In this document: piece after piece, positions 9,572-17,526 of the stretch
How the letters are laid out: each line of letters opens with the position of its first letter
How positions within the stretch are numbered: position 1 is the first letter of the stretch
Assembly (NCBI RefSeq): GCF_014698115.1
Contig: NZ_JACJSJ010000045.1
Location: 1 to 63,205, forward strand
Direction of reading: 5' to 3'
Source of the DNA: Nostoc sp. FACHB-973
GTDB lineage: Bacteria > Cyanobacteriota > Cyanobacteriia > Cyanobacteriales > Nostocaceae
DNA length: 63,205 bases
Translations under genes and position numbers: made by a program
The notes under the pieces: generated by a model
Told to the model about the DNA's origin: nothing
The model's input: only the letters and a program-made list of their open reading frames with translations
Database searches by the model: none

Positions 9572-10201
9572 TTACAAAGCCAAATCAAAAACCTGTTGCG
9601 CGGTCAGGTTGAGTTTTGGCAAGGTGGGGGAGACAATCACATCACTACCTCTAAATAGCTTCTTGACATATTCCCCATCAACTAGTTCGCACACAAAAAG
9701 AGCAGGTTGTTTGGGATTGCCAATAAAATCACGTCCCCCCAACCCGGCATAATCTACAATCCAGTATTCAGTGATGCCCATCTCTTCATAGTCCCTGAAT
9801 TTGTCATAGTAATCGTCACGCCAATTAGTGCTAACAACTTCCACTATTAATTTGACTGAAGTTGCATTTTGAATAACTGATTCACTTTCCCAACGTGTTT
9901 CAGTACCAATAGTTTCTTGGTTTAGAACAATGATATCTGGCTCGTAACCTGATTGATTGCGATTAGGTTTTACAATGGATTCTCTAGGAATAAACCAAAT
10001 ATCACCTTTAGCTATCTCTCTAATAGTTATAAGTAGTTTCTCAATCAGAGAACCTGTTAGTTTTGAATGCTTGCCTCTGGGTTTAGGCATCTCAAAAATT
10101 ACCCCATTATGTAATTCGTAGCGCTGTTCTGAGTTCTCTGGATACCACTCAATAAATTCATCGAAAGTAAATATTTTTGGTTCTGCTTGTGTTTGGGTCA
10201 T
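9572..10201 (-). CDS. Uma2 family endonuclease-like protein (DUF820)
   Basis: A PD-(D/E)XK-fold protein of the Uma2/DUF820 family, which is greatly expanded in cyanobacteria. The cellular role is unknown and nuclease activity is mostly predicted. The 209 residues show the family pattern: an N-terminal FDEFIEWYPENSEQRYELHNG, then a putative active-site series with Asp in SGYEPDIIVLN and Glu in VKLIVEVVS, followed by RDDYYDKFRDYEEMGITEYWIVD. Start ATG at 10201. It is one of three Uma2 genes within 7 kb; they are divergent in sequence, so they are not recent copies. Confidence 0.88.
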   Translation of the reverse strand: MTQTQAEPKIFTFDEFIEWYPENSEQRYELHNGVIFEMPKPRGKHSKLTGSLIEKLLITIREIAKGDIWFIPRESIVKPNRNQSGYEPDIIVLNQETIGTETRWESESVIQNATSVKLIVEVVSTNWRDDYYDKFRDYEEMGITEYWIVDYAGLGGRDFIGNPKQPALFVCELVDGEYVKKLFRGSDVIVSPTLPKLNLTAQQVFDLAL

Positions 10202-10283
10202 AAAGTTTAGTAGTAAGACTTACACTGTACTTCCGACTTCCGACTTCTTTTTAAGGGGCTTCCTGTTAAAAAAATATCCCGTC

Positions 10284-10514
10284 GTAGGGGCGCATAGCTA
10301 TCATTGGTGTCAACTTCAGGCGAAACCCTCTTTGTGACTAGGTTTTGCCCTCACCCCCAACCCCTCTCCCAAGTTTGGGAGAGGGGAGCAAGAGTCTGGT
10401 TCCCCGAATCCCAAGTGTGGGATTCGGGGTTAGGGGATGAGGGCAACCCTAGAACCCTTGCCAAAAGGCGTATCTACGTTAAGTTGACGCCAATGCATAG
10501 CTATGCGCCCCTAC
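10284..10514. repeat. Composite MITE-like element with ~33-bp inverted ends
   Basis: The left end GTAGGGGCGCATAGCTAT (10284 on) through CAACTT (10316) is matched in inverse orientation at 10481-10514 (AAGTTGACGCCAATGCATAG then CTATGCGCCCCTAC). The interior holds two hairpins: CCCTCTCCCAAGTTTGGGAG and CCCCGAATCCCAAGTGTGGG with its partner. There is no coding capacity. The ends resemble other GTAGGGGC repeats in the window. Confidence 0.65.
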
Positions 10515-10610
10515 AAATGTACAAATAATTTGGGATAATTTATTTTTTGGAAGTCCCTAACCCACCTTCTTTGATTCGCTAAAATCGAAACAAACTCGAA
10601 ATATCTTACT

Positions 10611-11189
10611 ATGGTAGCCATCTCCCAGCAACCACAAAAAATGACCATCGAGGAATATCTTGCATGGGAAACCCAGCAAGAACTTCGTTACGAATATGTC
10701 AACGGCGAAGTCTTTGCGATGACAGGTGGTACAATTCCCCACAATGACATTACACTTAATTTTTACAGAGCCTTATACCCACACTTACGTGCTAGAGGTT
10801 GCCGAGTGAATGTGTCGGACGTGAAAGTGCAAGTTAATACTAAAAGTCCTTATTATTATCCTGATGTTATCGTCAGTTGCGACCCTCAAGACCTCAATGC
10901 CCGCAAATTTATTCAAAACCCGAAAATCATTGCCGAAGTTCTCTCCCCCGGTACAAGCGGGAAAGATAGGGGCGAAAAATTCACCAATTACCTGAAAATT
11001 TCCTCTTTACAAGAATATTTATTGATAGATTCGGAAACAATCTCCGTCGAACGCTACTGTCGGGGAGAGGGCAGAATGTGGCTTTATTATCCCTACACTG
11101 AGGGAGATATTATTACCCTATCCAGTATCGAATTTGAGTTGGCGATCGCACTACTGTATGAAGGTGTTGTTTTTGAAGCAGAAGAATAG
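10611..11189 (+). CDS. Uma2 family endonuclease-like protein (DUF820)
   Basis: The second Uma2-type gene, 192 residues. It starts MVAISQQPQKMTIEEYLAWE with the family's ELRYEYVNGEVFAMTGGTIPH segment. The presumed catalytic residues are Asp in YYYPDVIVSCDP and Glu in PKIIAEVLSPGT, and KFTNYLKISSLQEYLLID follows. It ends with a C-terminal beta segment typical of the family. Cytosolic. It stands alone between repeat-rich gaps, with no operon partner. The role is unknown; relatives are often associated with mobile or accessory DNA, but I see no associated transposase here. Confidence 0.88.
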   Translation: MVAISQQPQKMTIEEYLAWETQQELRYEYVNGEVFAMTGGTIPHNDITLNFYRALYPHLRARGCRVNVSDVKVQVNTKSPYYYPDVIVSCDPQDLNARKFIQNPKIIAEVLSPGTSGKDRGEKFTNYLKISSLQEYLLIDSETISVERYCRGEGRMWLYYPYTEGDIITLSSIEFELAIALLYEGVVFEAEE

Positions 11190-12002
11190 CTGGTGGCTAC
11201 TTATCAAAATGGCTGATAGCGTACTGAAAAATTAAAGCCATTATCTTGCAGTGAGCTACCGCGATCGCCCGGACACTGTTAGCATTACGTTGTAACCAAT
11301 CTTGGGAAAAGCGGATTACCGTAACTCTTGATTTCCCATTTTCGGGTCCTTCGGTAAAGGAGAAGGGGATATCATTGAGCGCATATTTTGAGATTAATGA
11401 TCGCGAGAAATATGAACTGCGCCTAACGCAGCATCTTGTATTGCGGTGCGTGATAGCAAAGCCGTAACGCACCCTACTTAAGATTTACTTTATAAATGGT
11501 CTCTCACTGACTTAGCGATCGCATTAATAATTAGATATTTTTAATTAAAATATCATAAGAGTTTGTTTGAAGATTGCACCTTCTGAGTTAAAAAAATAAC
11601 GATAATTTCATCAGCAACGGTTGATAAATTGATGATTATTATTGTTTTCCGATTCATTAACCGTTTCTTTAATACTCAGATTAAGGCAGATGGCTAAGTA
11701 ATACCTTCACCCTTTATGCACATATAGCTGCATGATTTGTATAGTGCGATCGCATAATTGTGCATCCCATTTTGCAGAAAACTGCATATAGGGTTTTTCC
11801 AACATGTGCAATATTTCTGTTTAACAACTTGGACTCAAGATTACAGCAATTTTCATGTATTTGAACCACATCTGTCGTAGGGAACATTGCTGTGCCCCTA
11901 CCGCGTGGTCTATTTACCTGAAAATTGCTGTAATTATCCATTGGGTAATAGTGCTGATTCAAGTTTAAATATAGGACTTTGATTTGATTTTTGAACCATA
12001 AT
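11190..12002. other. Intergenic region with remnant reading frame and family A element
   Basis: About 800 bp without a supported gene. A minus-strand reading frame (11197-11472) begins inside a dispersed repeat (GTGCGTTACGGCTTTGCTATC, about 11440-11475) and has no ribosome-binding site; it may be decayed coding DNA. 11500-11710 is AT-rich and featureless. A complete family A element lies at 11840-11934. Confidence 0.5.
11840..11934. repeat. Complete 95-bp family A MITE-like element
   Basis: The ends ATTACAGCAATTTTCA (left) and TGAAAATTGCTGTAAT (right) are perfect 16-bp inverted repeats. The centre carries CGTAGGG...GCTGTGCCCCTACCG. It is too small to code. Partial copies at 134-206 and 4822-4894 share one half. 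Palindromic cores at 16727, 19784 and 60270 share the GTAGGG(G) motif and the right-hand TTTACCTGAAA text. Confidence 0.75.
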
Positions 12003-12896
12003 CTAAAATTCTGAATACTTTTGCCATGCCAACTTTGCTGCACCCACCATCCCAGCAAATTTTCCTAACTGCGCTGGCAAAATTTGTAAACCCTCTCGTG
12101 ATAAAGGCTGTACTCGCTTCTCAATTTCTGCCTTCACTGCTGGCAAGAAAAACTCACAGCTACCACTGATACCGCCACCTATGACGATCGCTTCTGGTGT
12201 CAGCACATAAACCAAAGTTGTCAATCCAATCCCCAAACACTTACCATACTCTTGCCAAAAAGTCAATGCTGCGGTATCTCCTTGTTGGGCAAGGGTACCC
12301 AATTCGATGGGTTCCTTGAGAGTGCGGCGACGAATGGCAGTAGCAGAGGCATATTGTTCCAAAGAGCCTTGATTGCCGCTATTGCACATTGGCCCGTCAG
12401 GGTTGAATGAAATTAAACCGAGTTCTCCAGCAGCTCCTTGATGTCCAACAAACAATTTGCCATTGAGGATAATTGCGCCACCAACTCCAGTCCCCAAAGT
12501 CAGGAGAATCAAATTTTGAAAGTTGCGACCGGCTCCTAACCAAGCTTCTCCCAAAAGAGCGCAGTTAGCATCATTACCAATTACGGTTGGTTTACCAGTT
12601 TTAGTTTCCAACCAGTCTGCTAAAGGCACATCGATCCATCCAGGTAAGTTAATGGCAATTTTCGCAATCCGCGCTGCTGCATCGGCAGGGCCAGGAGTCC
12701 CGACACCAATGGCAACACTTTGATTATCTGGGTCAATTTGAGCGATCGCATCTACCAATATCGCCAGCACCGCCTCCGGGGTTGTTGGTTGCGGAGCTGT
12801 CAAAGTCAAAGATTGCAGGCAACTACCATCAGGTGTAAAACGCCCCAGCTTAATTGCTGTTCCCCCGACATCAATGCCAATTACTTCATTTGTCAT
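12003..12896 (-). CDS. ROK family sugar kinase (putative glucokinase)
   Basis: A cytosolic ATP-dependent kinase of the ROK family, probably phosphorylating glucose or a related hexose. The N-terminal phosphate-binding motif is VIGIDVGGTAIKLGRF, the second ATP motif region is LTLGTGVGGAIILNGKL, and the catalytic Asp lies in VIGNDANCALLGEAWLG. The usual ROK zinc site (CxCGxxGCxE after the conserved HxxxGH-like segment) reads PMCNSGNQGSLEQYAS, so most zinc-ligand Cys are missing. The 297-residue length is normal. The start ATG at 12896 lies within an ATGACAA tandem repeat, so its exact position is uncertain. Substrate specificity cannot be read from sequence. Confidence 0.88.
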   Translation of the reverse strand: MTNEVIGIDVGGTAIKLGRFTPDGSCLQSLTLTAPQPTTPEAVLAILVDAIAQIDPDNQSVAIGVGTPGPADAAARIAKIAINLPGWIDVPLADWLETKTGKPTVIGNDANCALLGEAWLGAGRNFQNLILLTLGTGVGGAIILNGKLFVGHQGAAGELGLISFNPDGPMCNSGNQGSLEQYASATAIRRRTLKEPIELGTLAQQGDTAALTFWQEYGKCLGIGLTTLVYVLTPEAIVIGGGISGSCEFFLPAVKAEIEKRVQPLSREGLQILPAQLGKFAGMVGAAKLAWQKYSEF

Positions 12897-13078
12897 TTGT
12901 CATTTGTCATTTGTGATTGGGCATAGGGCATTGGGCATTGGACATGGGGCATTGGGCATTGGGCATTCATTGGGCATTGGTTATTTCTCCCCCTGCCTCC
13001 CCTGCTCCCCCTGCTCCCTCATCTCCCTCATCTCCCTCATCTCCCCCACTCCCCACTCCCTATTCCCCACTCCCTAAT
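12893..13078. repeat. Short tandem repeat cluster (STRR)
   Basis: Runs of CATTTGT (12887-12915), GGGCATTG (12919-12980), CCCCCTGCTC and CTCATCTCC (12990-13045), and ACTCCC. It is typical of Nostocales intergenic DNA and entirely fills the gap between the ROK gene and the next minus-strand gene. Confidence 0.85.
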
Positions 13079-13081
13079 TTC

Positions 13082-13285
13082 TCAGGGTTTTAGAATTTTG
13101 GCACGGAAATATTCTAAATTTTCTGTCTTATTGGGTGCGGGTCGTAAATTAGCAACAGTCATGGTACGAACACTCGATTGTTCTTGCCAAACTGTAACTG
13201 GAGTACCTCTTAAGATACCAGCAAGGGCGACGGAAAGCATAAATCCGCCAGTAGCGGCAGCAATTAATGTCAGGTTATCTTTCAC
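13082..13285 (-). CDS. Small single-span membrane protein, conserved-hypothetical type
   Basis: A 67-residue protein that I cannot name. After the GTG start at 13285, with AGAGAG about 7 nt upstream, it reads KDNLTLIAAATGGFMLSVALAGILRG, a signal-anchor or membrane helix, followed by a polar tail of about 40 residues (TVWQEQSSVRTMTVANLRPA). The longer frame to 13354 runs into ATTTGTC repeat DNA and was not used. It lies between the ROK kinase and the ABC permease on the same strand, separated from both by repeats. It is probably a small inner-membrane protein. Confidence 0.6.
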   Translation of the reverse strand: MKDNLTLIAAATGGFMLSVALAGILRGTPVTVWQEQSSVRTMTVANLRPAPNKTENLEYFRAKILKP

Positions 13286-13357
13286 ACAAATCTCTCTATT
13301 GTTATTCGTAATTTGTAATTTGTCATTTGTCCTTTGTCCTTTGCAAATGACCAATGA

Positions 13358-14254
13358 CTACTTTCGGATTCTATTTTCTCTTCGTAAACGAGGATTGACA
13401 AATTCGTTTAACCCTTCACCAAGTAGTGATAACCCTACCACCATGAATGTCATCGTTAAACCAGGGAAAAGAGTAGTCCACCAAATGCCGGTAGGTAGAG
13501 CTTCCAGTGCTTGTTTTAAATCGTATCCCCATTCTGGCACTTCTTCTGGAAGTCCTAGCCCCAAAAAGCCCAAACCGCCCAACACTAAAATTGCATCAGC
13601 GGCGTTGAGTGTGAATAGAACGGGTACACTTTGAATGACATTGAAAAATAGATATCGAGAAAGCACAACCCAAGTGGAAGCCCCCATTGCTTGAGCAGCT
13701 TCGATGAACACTTCAGTCTTGACGCTAACGGTGTGGTTGCGGACAACGCGGTAATATTGGGGGATGTAAGCAATGCTAATGGCGATCGCTGCATTCAATA
13801 TCCCACGCCCCACCACAAAGGCCAGTGTCACAGACAACAGCAGCCCTGGTAAAGTGTAGATGCTATCCATAATAAACAGCAACACTTTATCCAGTTTCCC
13901 GCCGAGATAACCACTCAGCATCCCCAAAGGCACACCGATAATCATACTCAACGCCGTTGCCAAAATTACTACTTGCAAAGCCGCTTGAGCGCCGAACAGT
14001 GTGCGAGAGAAGACATCATAACCCAGGCGACTAGTACCAAACCAATATTTAGCCGATGGTGGCTGGTGAATTGGATTCGAGAGAAAATCTTTGGGGTTTT
14101 GTAGCCATCCCCAAGCCTGGAATACGGGAGCGAAGAATGCCAGAAAAATGAAAAATAGGGTAATGGCTAACCCGATGAGCATGAGTTTCTGGGAAAGATT
14201 GGGATTTTTAGCAAACTGGAAAAATGTCGGCAACTGCCGTTTTGTGATGGCCAT
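13358..14254 (-). CDS. ABC transporter permease, dipeptide/oligopeptide type (DppC-like)
   Basis: A membrane subunit of a peptide- or nickel-type ABC importer. The 298 residues carry an N-terminal helix (LMLIGLAITLFFIFLAFFAP), the OppC-like loop with WFGTSRLGYDVFSRTLFGAQ, and about five further membrane helices. The cytoplasmic EAA loop EVFIEAAQAMGASTWVVLSR contacts the ATPase. The family then continues GGLGFLGLGLPEEVPEWGYDL, as here. No ATPase, second permease or binding protein is adjacent, so the rest of the transporter is encoded elsewhere, as is common in cyanobacteria. The substrate is not determinable. Confidence 0.92.
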   Translation of the reverse strand: MAITKRQLPTFFQFAKNPNLSQKLMLIGLAITLFFIFLAFFAPVFQAWGWLQNPKDFLSNPIHQPPSAKYWFGTSRLGYDVFSRTLFGAQAALQVVILATALSMIIGVPLGMLSGYLGGKLDKVLLFIMDSIYTLPGLLLSVTLAFVVGRGILNAAIAISIAYIPQYYRVVRNHTVSVKTEVFIEAAQAMGASTWVVLSRYLFFNVIQSVPVLFTLNAADAILVLGGLGFLGLGLPEEVPEWGYDLKQALEALPTGIWWTTLFPGLTMTFMVVGLSLLGEGLNEFVNPRLRRENRIRK

Positions 14255-14566
14255 GTGCGATCGCCTGGATCAAGCAAGATACGCTGACCATTTTACATAT
14301 CAAATTAGGGAGTGGGGAGTAGGGAGTAGGGAGTAGGGGGTAGGAAGTGAGTAATTCTAACTTTCACGACATATGGAAAACCTCACTTTCATTCCTCTCC
14401 CCTTGTAGGGGAGAGGCTTTAAATTTTCCCCCTTCCCTAGTAGGGAAGGGGGTTAGGGGGTTAGGTTTCGCGTTGGTTTTTCCACATAACGTGAAAAGTC
14501 AGGTGAGTAATTAGGGCATTCGTAATTTTTACTATTCCCCACTCCCCACTCCCCATTCCCCATTCC
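14255..14566. other. Intergenic repeats and hairpins
   Basis: STRR GGGAGTAGGGAGTAGGG at 14303-14341; hairpins CCTCTCCCCTTGTAGGGGAGAGG (14394-14416) and CCCCCTTCCCTAGTAGGGAAGGGGG (14428-14453); STRR CCCCACTCCCCACTCCCC at 14538-14567. There are no coding features. The hairpins lie upstream of the permease start and downstream of the reductase gene. Confidence 0.6.
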
Positions 14567-15937
14567 CTAAAGATTACTTTCAATCAACTGCCGATATTCG
14601 CTCTTTTGCTTGACGCCTTTGACTTCCTTCACTAATTCCTTGTTTTTGAACAATTGAACCGTTGGCGTTCCTGTAACGTTAGCATTTTCAGCAATATCTC
14701 TGTCTTTGTCGATGTCAATTTCCACAAAGTGGATTTTGCTGTCAAATTCATCCACCACTTTATTTAAAATTGGCTTCAAGGTATGACAAGGGCCGCAGCC
14801 AGGAGAGACGTATTTCACAAGGAGTAAGCGATCGCTTTCGTGGAATAATTTCCGTAAAGCATAACCTCCCTCATGACGTGTTGCACTCAAATTAAATCCA
14901 GCTTCTTCCTCAGCTTCGGTCTTTTTGGCTGGTTGATGTTCTAATTCGTTATCTGCTGTCTCTGGCTGTTGATGGAATTCTTGAATCAAGCCACTGGAAG
15001 ATAACCAACGTTCTGCCAACATCGCCGCCATACAGCCAGTACCCGCAGCGGTGATTGCTTGCCGAAATTCATGATCTTGTACGTCGCCAGCCGCAAAAAC
15101 GCCCTCGACACTGGTTTCCACAGAACCGTGCTTGGTGACAATGTAACCTACCTCATCCAGTTCCAATTGCCCCTTAAATAAGGAAGTATTAGGAGTGTGA
15201 CCAATGGCGTAGAATAAACCCTTAGCGTGAAGTTGACTTTCTTCACCAGTTTTGGTGTTGCGGACTTTCACTCCTTCCATGTGTCCGTTACCGAAGATAT
15301 CCACGGCTTCCGTGTTCCAATGTACCTGGATTTTGGGATTACTCAAAACTCGGTCTTGCATGGCTTTAGAAGCCCGCATTTTATCGGTGCGTACCAACAT
15401 ATTTACCTTAGAACCATACTTGGTGAGGTAAATAGACTCTTCCGCCGCAGAGTCCCCAGCACCAATCACAGCTAGTTCTGCACCGTGAAAAATCGGTGTT
15501 GCACCATCACAAATTGCACAAGCTGAAATACCCCGACTCCAGAATTGCTGTTCGCTGGGTAAACCCAAACGTTTTGCTGTCGCACCAGTAGCAATAACAA
15601 TGCTGTTGGTTTTGATTTCCCTTTCTTGCGATCGCACTGTAAATGGACGCTGACTGAAATCAACTGATATCACATCTTCAGTATATAGCTCAGCCCCCCA
15701 GCGCTCCGCCTGCGCCTTCATCTTATCCATCAGTTCCGGCCCGGTAATCCCCTGGGGAAACCCAGGAAAGTTCTCGACTTCCGTCGTTGTCATTAATTGC
15801 CCACCAGGCAATCCCCCGGCTTGGAAACCTTCAAATACAACGGGTTTCAGGTTAGCACGTCCAGCATAGATGGCGGCTGTGTACCCTGCTGGCCCAGAAC
15901 CGATAATTACCAAGTTTTCTACAGTTGGGTTACTCAT
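14567..15937 (-). CDS. trxB: NADPH-thioredoxin reductase-thioredoxin fusion (NTRC type)
   Basis: A single-chain flavoenzyme that passes electrons from NADPH to its own thioredoxin domain. In plants and cyanobacteria this NTRC form reduces 2-Cys peroxiredoxin and tunes redox regulation. Residues 1-320 are the reductase: FAD motif IIGSGPAGYTAAIYAG, redox pair C140-A-I-C143, NADPH motif VIGAGDSAAEE, and C-terminal FAD motif VFAAGDVQDHEFRQA. A linker rich in Glu and Lys leads to a thioredoxin domain (about 355-456) with active site CGPC in VSPGCGPCHTLKP and the cis-Pro segment TGTPTVQLF. At 456 residues it has the NTRC length. Both redox centres are intact. Soluble, cytosolic. Confidence 0.96.
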   Translation of the reverse strand: MSNPTVENLVIIGSGPAGYTAAIYAGRANLKPVVFEGFQAGGLPGGQLMTTTEVENFPGFPQGITGPELMDKMKAQAERWGAELYTEDVISVDFSQRPFTVRSQEREIKTNSIVIATGATAKRLGLPSEQQFWSRGISACAICDGATPIFHGAELAVIGAGDSAAEESIYLTKYGSKVNMLVRTDKMRASKAMQDRVLSNPKIQVHWNTEAVDIFGNGHMEGVKVRNTKTGEESQLHAKGLFYAIGHTPNTSLFKGQLELDEVGYIVTKHGSVETSVEGVFAAGDVQDHEFRQAITAAGTGCMAAMLAERWLSSSGLIQEFHQQPETADNELEHQPAKKTEAEEEAGFNLSATRHEGGYALRKLFHESDRLLLVKYVSPGCGPCHTLKPILNKVVDEFDSKIHFVEIDIDKDRDIAENANVTGTPTVQLFKNKELVKEVKGVKQKSEYRQLIESNL

Positions 15938-16111
15938 GAAAATACTATGAACTCATAACGACTACGCTTAATATAGCATAACAAATTGCGATCGGCTACA
16001 CCAGATGGGAAGCGATGGGAAACGCCTACAGTACTATGCGCTCAATACTTGCCAAAGATGCTCTTAGAGTGCGGTACTTATGATAAATACAGAAGTATTT
16101 TCCATAATATT

Positions 16112-16687
16112 ATGTCTTTCACCGTTGCAGATTTAGAGCAGCTACAAACCGAACATCCAGAATGGCAGATGGAGTTGGTAGAGGGGAAAATCATAGTTAT
16201 GGGGCCATCAGATTACGAGTCAGAGGAAATTGGCACTCGCTTGAGTACCTTCTTAAATATTTGGGTTATGTCGCGCAAACTAGGGCGAGTAACTGGTTCT
16301 AGCGCAGGCTTTATACTACCCAGAGCAGAAGGCGCACAAGAAGACGATTCGGAAAAAAGAAACCTGCGATCGCCTGATGTGTCTTTTGTGAGGGGCGATC
16401 GCTTGAAGAAGACGAAGCGCGACTTTGTAGAGTTACTTCCAGACTTGATGGTTGAGATTAAATCTAAAAGCGACAGAATTAAACCACTTGAAGAGAAGAT
16501 TCAGCTATTTTTGCAACTAGGGTCTGTAGTCGGCATACTGATTGACCCTGACAAATTGACAGTAACGGTCTATCGACTAAATCAAGCTTCAGTAGTGTTG
16601 CACAATGGAGACACACTTACACTACCAGACTTGCTACCAGGTTGGGAATTGGCGGTATCAGAATTGTGGCCACCTGAGTTTGAATAA
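16112..16687 (+). CDS. Uma2 family endonuclease-like protein (DUF820)
   Basis: The third Uma2-type gene. The frame is open from 15986, but the ATG at 16112 gives the family N-terminus MSFTVADLEQLQTEHPEWQM followed by ELVEGKIIVMGPS. The putative active-site residues are Asp in LRSPDVSFVRGD and Glu in LPDLMVEIKSKSD, the latter matching the (D/E)-x-K-like end of the motif. It ends LPGWELAVSELWPPEFE, the usual Uma2 tail. 191 residues, cytosolic. It is divergent from the reductase gene and 190 bp upstream of pilA, with no evident functional link. Confidence 0.88.
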   Translation: MSFTVADLEQLQTEHPEWQMELVEGKIIVMGPSDYESEEIGTRLSTFLNIWVMSRKLGRVTGSSAGFILPRAEGAQEDDSEKRNLRSPDVSFVRGDRLKKTKRDFVELLPDLMVEIKSKSDRIKPLEEKIQLFLQLGSVVGILIDPDKLTVTVYRLNQASVVLHNGDTLTLPDLLPGWELAVSELWPPEFE

Positions 16688-16726
16688 CTGACTTCCACAA
16701 ACGAAGTGAAATATTACGTCTTTCGT

Positions 16727-16750
16727 AGGGTAGCACAGCTGTGCTACCCT
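16727..16750. repeat. 24-bp perfect palindrome upstream of pilA (family A core)
   Basis: AGGGTAGCACAG is followed directly by its reverse complement CTGTGCTACCCT, then CCCGTGTATGGCTGAAATCA. The same text follows the family A core at 19784. It lies downstream of the Uma2 gene and 130 bp before pilA, so it may serve as a terminator for one or a leader structure for the other, but no T-run follows. Confidence 0.7.
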
Positions 16751-16880
16751 CCCGTGTATGGCTGAAATCAGTATATTTATTTGGTCAAAAATTTTTTAGC
16801 TGGTGTGATAGGAAAGCGATCGCAACTGGGTAAGTTACATCTAGAACACACAAACACTTCCTACCCCAGGGAAAACACTT

Positions 16881-17423
16881 ATGAAAAGCGAATTGAAAGC
16901 AAAATTTCTGCAACACATCATCGGCAAAAAGAAAGAAAACGAAGGTTTCACACTTATTGAATTACTAGTAGTAATTATTATTATCGGGATTTTGTCCGCT
17001 ATTGCTCTACCTTCTTTCTTGAACCAAGCCAACAAAGGTAAGCAGTCAGAAGCTAAACAATACGTTGGTTCTATGAACCGCGCTCAACAAGCATATTACC
17101 TGGAAAATGCCGAGTTCACAACTAACTTGAATAAGTTAGGTTTGGGTATTGCTTCTTCAACAGAGAACTACAAATACGAACTTAATGGTGCTGCTAGCCA
17201 GGTAGCCAATAATGGTATGTCTAAGAAGGCTGCCCTGAAATCCTATGAAGGCACTGTGATTGTATCTGTACAAGCATCCACCAGTGAAGCAACTACTCTA
17301 GCAGTTTTGTGTGAGTCTAATAATGTGGGCGTACAAAGTTCAGCTGTAGCTCCAAACGTCAACGCTGGTCCACCAAGACAACCCACTTGTGCTACTGGTT
17401 TCTCAGTGTTGAAGTCTAAGTAA
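16881..17423 (+). CDS. pilA: Type IV major pilin-like protein
   Basis: A structural subunit of type IV pili or of a related pseudopilus, used in hormogonium gliding and DNA uptake in filamentous cyanobacteria. The short leader ends at G22, followed by the invariant FTLIELLVVIIIIGILSAIA: prepilin peptidase cleaves after G22, and Glu at +5 is present. After the hydrophobic N-terminal helix comes a globular domain with PSFLNQANKGKQSEAKQYVG. There are two Cys near the C-terminus (VLCESNN and PTCATGF), able to form the D-region disulfide. Ribosome-binding AGGGAAAA lies just upstream of the ATG. 180 residues is typical. The next gene encodes a GT41-type transferase on the same strand. Confidence 0.94.
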   Translation: MKSELKAKFLQHIIGKKKENEGFTLIELLVVIIIIGILSAIALPSFLNQANKGKQSEAKQYVGSMNRAQQAYYLENAEFTTNLNKLGLGIASSTENYKYELNGAASQVANNGMSKKAALKSYEGTVIVSVQASTSEATTLAVLCESNNVGVQSSAVAPNVNAGPPRQPTCATGFSVLKSK

Positions 17424-17465
17424 AAACGTTAGCTACATCTTTTTTAGTTGAATGCATTATAACAG

Positions 17466-17496
17466 TGGGTAGTTTCGGCTACCCATTTTGATTTTG
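17466..17496 (+). terminator. Rho-independent-type terminator after pilA
   Basis: Stem TGGGTAG (17466-17472) and CTACCCA (17479-17485), loop TTTCGG, followed by TTTTGATTTTG. It sits 43 bp after the pilA stop and about 30 bp before the next start, so the transferase gene is transcribed by read-through or from its own promoter. Confidence 0.75.
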
Positions 17497-17526
17497 TAAC
17501 TACCACTATCCTCAAAGTAATTGACC

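Noticed and set aside
11197..11472. 91-codon minus-strand frame next to the second Uma2 gene
   Set aside because: Its start lies in a dispersed GTGCGTTACGG repeat and it lacks a ribosome-binding site. It may be decayed coding DNA, but no family pattern is recognisable.
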